NCBI GenBank assembly: GCA_015055785.1
Contig: SVHQ01000041.1
Coordinates: 1 to 11,144, forward strand
Reading direction: 5' to 3'
DNA from: Clostridiales bacterium
Lineage (GTDB): Bacteria > Bacillota_A > Clostridia > Christensenellales > Borkfalkiaceae
DNA: 11,144 nt
In this document: positions 4,857-11,144 of the stretch, one piece after another
Layout of the letters: each line of letters opens with the position of its first letter
Numbering within the stretch: the stretch's first letter is position 1
Translations under genes and position numbers: made by a program
Notes under the pieces: model-generated
Seen by the model: the letters and a program-made list of their open reading frames with translations, nothing else
The model's database searches: none
What the model was told of the DNA's origin: nothing

Positions 4857-6242
4857 AAATTTACGCTTTTTTTCTATAATATCGTCCACGCACGCGATAT
4901 ACGTCTTCAAATCCTTTTGCGAAGCAAACCTCGTAATCAAACCTTTATCGTTATAAACACGCTTAGACACCGCATTTGCGCCAACGGCAAGGTTGTCCGC
5001 CGTTTCTTCCATTATATCCACGTTATATACACAAGCCTTGTTCGGTTTTGTCCAACCGACGTTTTCATTATTACCCACTTGGTATTTTTGTCGATACATA
5101 TAGTAAGGCGCGTAGCCGTTTTTTGATAAAATTTCACGGGAAGTGGCTACCATGGTCGAGATGAAATCGTTTTCAAGATATACGTGCTCCTCTTTTTGCA
5201 TGTCCTCCTTCAGCTTCGCCCCCGCCTTTAAGGAAAGACAATGCACCGTGATATTATCCGCACCGCTTTCCACCGATTTTAAAACGCTCTGTTCAAAAAC
5301 AGACGGTGTTTCGTCTGCAAGACCTGCAATCAAATCCACATTGATAATGAAACCATACTTTTCTGACATTTCAAAAGCACGCCAAATATCCGCAACGGTG
5401 TGTTTTCTGCCAATTTTTTGCAACGTTTCATCAGAAAAGCTCTGTGGATTGATACAAATTCGATTGATGCCGTAATCTTTCAAAAGTTGTAATTTTTCTT
5501 CTGTAAAAACGTCTGGTCTACCTGCTTCCACCGTGTATTCCTTATCCCTGCCATACTCGACAAAAATAGGGTCAAGCGCCTGTAAAACCCTCTTTAAATC
5601 GGGCGTATCCAAAGCAAACGGCGTACCGCCGCCTATGTAAATACTGCGAAGATTACCCACGCTTTCTTTCGCCGCCGCAATTTCCTTTTCCAAACAAGCC
5701 AAATAATCAGGTAAAAAGGTGCGTGTTTTTTCAATCGGAGCAGTGATAAAGGAACAATAAGCGCATTTCGTCGGGCAAAAAGGAATGGACACAAACAAAT
5801 CTGTATTCCCGTCCTTTTTTTCGTAAATCCCCGCTTGTGTTTTTAAAATTTCTTCCACAAGGCGGATATTATCCTCTCGCACCTGCATTCTTTTAAATAA
5901 GTCGTGAAAATCCCGCCCAGCCTCTTCTTCCGTGTAAGCAAGCTTTGTAGGACGAATACCCGTCAGTGCGCCCCACGGCATTTTTTCTCCGTATGTTTGG
6001 CTTAAAATTTCATACAAACGAAGCTTTCCAAAACGGCGTTCGAAACGCTTAAATTCCAATTCATCGCATACATGCCCCTCATCTTTGAATAAAAAGGACT
6101 GATTATCTACAACAAATTCATTATAGAATATCCCCTCTTCAAAACGAAAAGAATGCGTCAAAATTTCAGGGCGTCGCTTAAACAAACGCACGACGTCCAT
6201 CAATTCATTTTCTAAAAATTTACAATCGGTGTTAAAAATCAT
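4848..6242 (-). CDS. hemZ: HemZ-like radical SAM protein (coproporphyrinogen III dehydrogenase family)
   Basis: This 464-residue protein belongs to the HemZ branch of oxygen-independent coproporphyrinogen III oxidases. These radical SAM enzymes would oxidatively decarboxylate coproporphyrinogen in the cytoplasm. The HemZ-specific N-terminal region (1-145) includes GALTGIRPTKLAYT (91-104). The 4Fe-4S/SAM site is CPTKCAYC (C156, C160, C163), preceded by VSIPF. GGGTP (204-208) binds SAM, and YTVEAGRPDVFTEEKL follows at 237-252. The start ATG (6240-6242) has GAGGTG four nt upstream. It is the next gene after the hydrolase, but a terminator lies between them. Many anaerobic Clostridia keep hemZ without a full haem pathway, so the true substrate is uncertain. 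No other haem gene is in the window. Confidence 0.93.
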   Translation of the reverse strand: MIFNTDCKFLENELMDVVRLFKRRPEILTHSFRFEEGIFYNEFVVDNQSFLFKDEGHVCDELEFKRFERRFGKLRLYEILSQTYGEKMPWGALTGIRPTKLAYTEEEAGRDFHDLFKRMQVREDNIRLVEEILKTQAGIYEKKDGNTDLFVSIPFCPTKCAYCSFITAPIEKTRTFLPDYLACLEKEIAAAKESVGNLRSIYIGGGTPFALDTPDLKRVLQALDPIFVEYGRDKEYTVEAGRPDVFTEEKLQLLKDYGINRICINPQSFSDETLQKIGRKHTVADIWRAFEMSEKYGFIINVDLIAGLADETPSVFEQSVLKSVESGADNITVHCLSLKAGAKLKEDMQKEEHVYLENDFISTMVATSREILSKNGYAPYYMYRQKYQVGNNENVGWTKPNKACVYNVDIMEETADNLAVGANAVSKRVYNDKGLITRFASQKDLKTYIACVDDIIEKKRKFFE

Positions 6243-6263
6243 TTCTCACCTCTATCTTAGGGA

Positions 6264-6286
6264 AAAAACCGCCTAAGGCGGTTTTA
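6264..6286 (-). terminator. Intrinsic terminator between the hydrolase gene and hemZ
   Basis: A perfect 9-bp stem, AAAACCGCC (6265-6273) and GGCGGTTTT (6277-6285), has a 3-nt loop. On the minus strand it ends in TTTTTT. It starts 10 nt after the hydrolase stop codon and lies only about 12 nt before the hemZ ribosome binding site. No promoter fits between it and hemZ, so it may act as an attenuator or be leaky. Confidence 0.85.
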
Positions 6287-6295
6287 TTTTTTACG

Positions 6296-6919
6296 TTATG
6301 CGTCCAAAACAAACGGGTTTGTTTTTCGTTCTTTTTCTAATGTGGTTTCCTCGTTATGCCCTGCATACAATGGCATATCTCCTTCCAGCGCGCATAATTT
6401 TTTCAAGCTGGCACGCATGTCCGCAAGATTACCCGTGGGGAAATCCGTTCTGCCAATGCTCCCAGCGAACAGCGTATCCCCCGTGAACAAATACCTGCCC
6501 CCGTCCTTTTCCATAATAAGATAGCAACAGCTACCTGCCGTATGCCCTGGAGTGATAATCGTTTTTACGGAAATCCCGCAAAAAATGCGCTCTTCTCCGT
6601 CCGCCAAAACGTCATCGATTTTATAGGGCACGCGCGGCTGACCGATTACAGAAAACAGCTCCGCATCCGTCCCGACAAGTTTCTTCTCTTCCACAGAACA
6701 AAGCACTTTTGCGCCTGCCTGTTGAAGTACTGCCGTGCCGCCAACGTGGTCGAAATGGCAATGGGTGAGCAAGACGTATTTCGCCTGCAAACCATATTTT
6801 ATAAGCTCACTTTCCACACGTGTTTGCGCAGGGTCGATTACAATCGCTTGACCGTCTTTCCCCACCAAAATATAGGTATTCGCGCCAAATCCGCGCGGAT
6901 AAACCGTTATAATCTGCAT
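6296..6919 (-). CDS. Metallo-beta-lactamase fold hydrolase, glyoxalase II-like (YqgX type)
   Basis: This 207-residue protein is a compact MBL-fold hydrolase of the YqgX/GloB-like group, often annotated as hydroxyacylglutathione hydrolase. The complete dinuclear metal set is present: THCHFDHVGG (H53, H55, D57, H58), GHTAGS (H126), TGDTLFAGSIGRTDFPTG (D148) and GHNEETTLEKER (H188). It lacks the C-terminal helical substrate domain of true glyoxalase II, so the natural thioester substrate is unknown. The ATG at 6917-6919 is preceded by AAGGGGGG. It begins 25 nt after the rel stop and is surely co-transcribed with it. This fits the Firmicutes order rel - (dtd) - MBL - hemZ, although no dtd gene is present here. 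Confidence 0.93.
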   Translation of the reverse strand: MQIITVYPRGFGANTYILVGKDGQAIVIDPAQTRVESELIKYGLQAKYVLLTHCHFDHVGGTAVLQQAGAKVLCSVEEKKLVGTDAELFSVIGQPRVPYKIDDVLADGEERIFCGISVKTIITPGHTAGSCCYLIMEKDGGRYLFTGDTLFAGSIGRTDFPTGNLADMRASLKKLCALEGDMPLYAGHNEETTLEKERKTNPFVLDA

Positions 6920-6944
6920 AAATCCCCCCTTTGCCTACCTTAAA

Positions 6945-9086
6945 TTAGGTGGTACGATGCACTTCGTAAATGCGCTTATCCGACTGCATTTTTTTAAACA
7001 GCGAATCCACTTCAGAAATATCCGTCAAGGAAATGGAGGCGTCCAAAACCGCGTCGCCATTCCTATCAATTCTGCCGTTCACCGCCGTAATCGAAAGCTT
7101 CATTTCAGAAACAACAGAGGAAAGCACGGATAAGGCTGCGCCTTGGTCGGTCGCGCGGATGGAAATATTCGCATTATAACGCTGCTTGCCGCCTGCCGCC
7201 ACCTGCCATTCTGCTGGCAACAATCTCTGCGGCTCTAAATTCCGAACGTTCGAACAGTCGGCACGGTGAATGACCGTACCCCTGCCGCGCGAGGTATAGC
7301 TGACAATCGCATCACCAGGTACGGGCGAACAACAACCAGCAAAATGTACCAAAATCCCCGATTGACCGTTTACCAATACACCGCCGGGCGTACCGTTTCG
7401 ATTGCCGGAATGTACTTCAAAAGCTACTTGCGGCGTTTCTTTACGGTAGAAATCGATGAGTTTGAACAAAATTTGATTTACAGAAATCGAGCCGTAACCC
7501 ACCGCTGCGTACATCTCCGCTTCTTCATTAAAGGAAAAGCGTTCGCAAATGCGTTTAAAGCTCTCTGGCGTCAAAAGCGTAGAAAGCGTATACCCCTTTT
7601 TCTTGGCTTCATCGTCCAATTTAATCTGTCCGATGCGGATATTTTCTTCTTTTAATTCATTCTTAAAGAATTGACGAATCTTCGCCTTTGCGCTGGACGA
7701 TTTTATAAATTTCAGCCAATCACGAGAAGGACCTTTCGCGTTGGGCGAAGTGATGATTTCCACCACGTCCCCCACTTCTAAGGTCGTCGTCAAAGGCACG
7801 ATTTTTGAATTGACGCGCGCGCCCGTACAACGGTTGCCGACTTCCGAGTGAATGGCATACGCAAAATCAATAGGCGTCGCTTCGGGCGGCAAAGAAATGA
7901 CCTTCCCACGCGGCGTAAATACCAACAATTCATGACTGTAAAGTTCCGTTTTCAGAGCGCTGATAAATTCCTTGGAGTCTTTCAAATCTCCCTGCCATTC
8001 CATCACGCCACGAAGCCATGCAAGACGGTTTTCCAAATCATTGTTGGCTTCTTCCGTTCTGCCTTCCTTATATTTCCAATGCGCCGCGATACCAAATTCT
8101 GCAACATGGTGCATTTCTTCCGTGCGGATTTGTATTTCAAACGGCTGACCGTATCTCGTCATTACCGTCGTATGCAACGATTGATATTTGTTAGGCTTGG
8201 GCGTCGCGATATAGTCCTTAATGCGCCCGGGAATCGGCTTCCAACGCACGTGAATCCTACCCAAAATCGTATAGCACTGCCCCACGTCTTTTACAATAAC
8301 ACGCACCGCGGTTAAATCGTAAATTTGGTCGAGCGTTTTTTCCTTATTCTTCATCTTTTTATAGATGGAATAGAAATGTTTGGGTCTGCCGAACACTTCG
8401 CCGTCGAAAATCCCCTCACTCTTCATGAGGTCTTTGATTTCCCCAACGATGTTATTGACAAATTCTTGTCTTTCGGAGAGTTTTTGATTGATATTGTATA
8501 ATAAATATTCGTAAGATTCTGGGTCGAGATATTTCAAGCAAAGGTCTTCGAGTTCGCACTTGATTTGCGAAATACCCAATCGACCCGCAAGCGGCGCATA
8601 GATATCCAAAGTTTCGTTCGCCATACGCTGCTGGCGTTCAGCGGAAAGGAAATTTAACGAACGCATATTATGCAAACGGTCGGCAAGTTTAATAATGATA
8701 ACACGCACGTCCTTTGCCATTGCGACGAAAATCTTACGGAAATTTTCCGCATTTTCTTCCTCTTTCGATTTAAAAACGATTTTTTCGAGCTTGGTAACAC
8801 TGCCTACCAATCCCAAAATTTCCTCGCCAAATTCCCTTTTAATATCATCTGCCGTGGAATCGGTGTCCTCAATAACGTCGTGCAAAAGCGCTGCGGCAAT
8901 CGTCGCATAATCCAACCCCAAATCGATTAAAATCTCCGCAACTGCGCAAGGATGGATAAAATAAGGCTCACCCGAGGCGCGTTTTTGGTTTTTATGCGCC
9001 TCTCTTGCGTATTCATACGCTTTGACGAGAATATCTCTCTCCTGCTCGGAATACGTTTGATTAATTTTTTCTAACGTTGTTTCCAT
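6945..9086 (-). CDS. rel: Bifunctional (p)ppGpp synthetase/hydrolase (long RSH, Rel)
   Basis: This enzyme makes and degrades the stringent-response alarmone (p)ppGpp and associates with ribosomes. The 713 residues cover the whole long-RSH layout. The HD hydrolase domain (about 25-175) carries RASGEPYFIHP, LLHDVIEDT (H69, D70) and KLADRLHNMRSL (N140), so the hydrolase site looks intact. The synthetase domain (about 215-345) carries RPKHFYSIYKKM, YDLTAVRVIV, RIKDYIATPKPN and the catalytic FEIQIRT (E317). Next are TGS (about 386-447), the GCCSPVPGD-type CC/zinc-finger region, and a C-terminal ACT domain. The RIKD motif (288-291) is the RXKD type found in bifunctional enzymes, not the EXDD of synthetase-only RelA. 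The ATG at 9084-9086 has AGAGG 6-7 nt upstream. recJ ends 50 bp upstream and the MBL gene starts 25 nt downstream. The apt gene often found between recJ and rel is absent. Confidence 0.98.
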   Translation of the reverse strand: METTLEKINQTYSEQERDILVKAYEYAREAHKNQKRASGEPYFIHPCAVAEILIDLGLDYATIAAALLHDVIEDTDSTADDIKREFGEEILGLVGSVTKLEKIVFKSKEEENAENFRKIFVAMAKDVRVIIIKLADRLHNMRSLNFLSAERQQRMANETLDIYAPLAGRLGISQIKCELEDLCLKYLDPESYEYLLYNINQKLSERQEFVNNIVGEIKDLMKSEGIFDGEVFGRPKHFYSIYKKMKNKEKTLDQIYDLTAVRVIVKDVGQCYTILGRIHVRWKPIPGRIKDYIATPKPNKYQSLHTTVMTRYGQPFEIQIRTEEMHHVAEFGIAAHWKYKEGRTEEANNDLENRLAWLRGVMEWQGDLKDSKEFISALKTELYSHELLVFTPRGKVISLPPEATPIDFAYAIHSEVGNRCTGARVNSKIVPLTTTLEVGDVVEIITSPNAKGPSRDWLKFIKSSSAKAKIRQFFKNELKEENIRIGQIKLDDEAKKKGYTLSTLLTPESFKRICERFSFNEEAEMYAAVGYGSISVNQILFKLIDFYRKETPQVAFEVHSGNRNGTPGGVLVNGQSGILVHFAGCCSPVPGDAIVSYTSRGRGTVIHRADCSNVRNLEPQRLLPAEWQVAAGGKQRYNANISIRATDQGAALSVLSSVVSEMKLSITAVNGRIDRNGDAVLDASISLTDISEVDSLFKKMQSDKRIYEVHRTT

Positions 9087-9128
9087 ATTTTGCCTCTTTT
9101 GCTAATCTAATGCCGATATATACAAATT

Positions 9129-9134
9129 ATTATA
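9129..9134 (-). promoter_or_regulatory. Possible -10 box for rel in the recJ-rel gap
   Basis: A perfect TATAAT reads leftward just after the recJ stop, about 43 nt before the rel start. No good -35 is found at 16-18 nt spacing; the nearest candidate, TTGCAA, is 20 nt away. It may be a weak promoter or simply A/T-rich sequence. Confidence 0.25.
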
Positions 9135-9136
9135 CG

Positions 9137-11144
9137 CTACACTTCTTCTATTTGTTGCAATAAACAAACCTTGCGGTATATCGTGGAATCGCTTAATTCC
9201 GCTTTAATGCCTCTATAAACGGTGAGTCTGCCCTCACCAAACGATACCAAACCCAATTCCTCAAACACGTTGACCGCGAAAATAAATTCCCGTTTATCAA
9301 ACCCAAGTCCGTCGCACGAATATGCCAATTCTTCTGCCGTTTCTCCTATCAAAATATTAATATCCCGACGAAGTGCTGAGAAAATTTCCAACAATCTCTC
9401 TCTTGCCGTATCTATCTTTTCAAACATTTTATAGCCGCAAATTTCACGGTTGACAAATACCTGCCTGCCTGCAATTGCCGCAATATTGAAATCGGACGGA
9501 GTATCCAAAAAGATAAAATCTCTAAACCCCGACAAATCCGCATCCGCCGCAGGCGACACAATCAAAGCATTGGATAAATTCCTTGAAGAGGGATAGAACA
9601 AATCACAACCCAGTTCTTCCAAGTCCTCGTAAAAACGCAAAGTACGTCTATCCGAAGCAATCAAACAAAGCCCGTAGGGACACTCCGCGCGTTTTTTTGC
9701 AATCAGAGCCTTGGTTTCTTCTAACGTCAAGCCCACCTCTTGCACAAACACTTCCGGAGAATAAAACCTCGCGATGGCATTGGCAAAAATGCTCTCCGCC
9801 GCGCCTCTGCCCGTGCGGCCGTTGTACAACAAATCACGCACGTAGCCCTTGATATATTCTCTGCCACGGAATTTGGAAATATTAATTTCAAAAATGAAAT
9901 TCTTTTCTACGTCGCTTTCGATAATCTTTAAATTTTTCGCACCGGAAAAATACATCAAATCAAGATATGCACTGCGCACAGATAAATGCGGCGACATGGG
10001 TTTTACCGGTCTTGCCGTCAAACTACCTGCCGATATCGAGAACAGCGGTCGCCTATGCCCTACACCGTAAGGTTCCATCGCCACAAGTTCGTGGGCAAAT
10101 TGCTCGGAAAACGGCGCGGTAATCTCCTCGCAAATGGGAATCAACTGCTCGAAATCCTTTTCCGTGTACGTTTCCGCAATTTCTTTATTTAACGCTGTTT
10201 CCAACTCGTCAAACGCCTCACAACGGATATTGATGCCCGCCGCCTGCGCATGTCCGCCAAATTCTTCAATATATTCCGAACAATTCTTCAAAGCCGTGAA
10301 AATGTTGATGTTTTCAATGCTTCGTGCACTACCTTTTAACAAATCGCCATTCCGCACGAAAAGAAGAGTAGGACGATTGTATTCCTCGGCAATACGCGCC
10401 GCGACAATACCAATAAAACCGCTATTCCAGCTCTCGTCCCACAACATAATAACGTTGCCGTATGCGCCCTTTTCCAACAGTTTTTTCTTTGCAGAAAGAT
10501 ACAGTTCGTCGCAACATTTTTGACGTTCGGTGTTGTACAGACAAAGCTTGGTCGCGAGTTCGTAAATTTCCGTTTCGCGCTCGCTGGTGAACAAACGGAA
10601 AGCCGCCTGCGCGTCCCCCATTCTTCCTGCCGCATTCACACGCGGCGCCACTGTAAACGCCAACGTCTGCGTCGTTACACCGTTGTCGTAATTCTTCCCA
10701 ATCAGCATGGAAAAACAAGACCGCATACGCGTATTAAATAGCTTTAAACCCTCGGTGACGATATCGCGGTTTTCCCCTAAAAGCGGTACGCTGTCCGCCA
10801 CCGTTGCAAGCGTCGCAAAATCAAGATATTTATACGCCGCCTCGCCAATCAGCGCACAAGCCACTTTAAAAGCAACCCCTGCACCGCAAAGATTGTCGTA
10901 AGGATAATCGTCTTGCAATTTTGGATTGATAATAATGCAATCGGGTAAAATTTCAGGCAGTTCGTGATGATCGGTGACGATAACGTCCGAACCCAGTTCA
11001 TAAATATATTGCGCTTCTTTGGCGCAAGAAATACCGCAGTCCACCGTAATAAACAATTCAGGATTACATTCCTCAAAAATACGGTCGATTGCCTCTATGG
11101 AAAGCCCATATCCGTCCGCACGTTCGGGAACATAGATATGCGCG
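9137..11144 (-). CDS. recJ: RecJ single-stranded-DNA-specific exonuclease, N-terminus beyond the window
   Basis: RecJ degrades single-stranded DNA 5'-3' in recombination and mismatch/base-excision repair. The frame is open from the right edge to a TAG at 9137-9139: 668 residues, with perhaps the first 100 or so missing. The visible part begins AHIYVPERADGYGL, a RecJ hallmark. It continues with ITVDCGIS and VTDHHE (the DHH-family metal motif III), LCGAGVAFK, and VAPRVNAAGRMGDA. NSGFIGIVAARIAEEY and the DHHA1 motif GGHAQAAGI follow, then an OB-fold and the Firmicutes-type RecJ C-terminal domain ending LLQQIEEV. The DHH motif itself is outside the window. Nothing looks disrupted. It is followed after 50 bp by rel, as in other Firmicutes. 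Confidence 0.96.
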   Translation of the reverse strand, partial: AHIYVPERADGYGLSIEAIDRIFEECNPELFITVDCGISCAKEAQYIYELGSDVIVTDHHELPEILPDCIIINPKLQDDYPYDNLCGAGVAFKVACALIGEAAYKYLDFATLATVADSVPLLGENRDIVTEGLKLFNTRMRSCFSMLIGKNYDNGVTTQTLAFTVAPRVNAAGRMGDAQAAFRLFTSERETEIYELATKLCLYNTERQKCCDELYLSAKKKLLEKGAYGNVIMLWDESWNSGFIGIVAARIAEEYNRPTLLFVRNGDLLKGSARSIENINIFTALKNCSEYIEEFGGHAQAAGINIRCEAFDELETALNKEIAETYTEKDFEQLIPICEEITAPFSEQFAHELVAMEPYGVGHRRPLFSISAGSLTARPVKPMSPHLSVRSAYLDLMYFSGAKNLKIIESDVEKNFIFEINISKFRGREYIKGYVRDLLYNGRTGRGAAESIFANAIARFYSPEVFVQEVGLTLEETKALIAKKRAECPYGLCLIASDRRTLRFYEDLEELGCDLFYPSSRNLSNALIVSPAADADLSGFRDFIFLDTPSDFNIAAIAGRQVFVNREICGYKMFEKIDTARERLLEIFSALRRDINILIGETAEELAYSCDGLGFDKREFIFAVNVFEELGLVSFGEGRLTVYRGIKAELSDSTIYRKVCLLQQIEEV

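Overview
The window looks like a chromosomal stretch from a low-to-mid G+C Firmicute, probably an uncultured Clostridia-type bacterium. The leftward order recJ - relA/rel - metallo-beta-lactamase protein - hemZ is a Firmicutes hallmark. The promoters are sigma-A type and the ribosome binding sites are AGGAGG-like. I cannot name a genus from the sequence alone.

Layout. At the left edge is the 3' end of mnmG (tRNA U34 modification), reading rightward. After its stop comes about 800 bp of repeats (220-1020). This stretch holds short triloop hairpins joined by a conserved pyrimidine-rich linker, a small GIY-YIG nuclease gene (391-672), and palindromic elements. The GIY-YIG gene lies exactly between the two arms of a palindromic element (335-725). 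The same two arms occur about 170 bp further right with only 14 bp between them (896-998). This pair looks like a nuclease-bearing element and its short derivative. A strong hairpin (1028-1061) ends the region.

Everything from 1073 to the right edge is on the minus strand. In transcription order it reads: recJ (partial, single-strand exonuclease), a bifunctional (p)ppGpp synthetase/hydrolase, a glyoxalase II-like hydrolase, hemZ (radical SAM), rpsO (ribosomal protein S15), pnp (polynucleotide phosphorylase), and a membrane-anchored family 2 glycosyltransferase. Intrinsic terminators follow the hydrolase gene, rpsO and pnp. rpsO and the glycosyltransferase gene each have a clear sigma-A promoter.

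How the parts work together. The minus-strand block is housekeeping: DNA repair, stringent response, translation and RNA decay, plus a lipid-linked sugar transferase. The region most worth study is the repeat island after mnmG. It appears to have grown between mnmG and its original terminator, and it seems to have supplied the last codons of mnmG.
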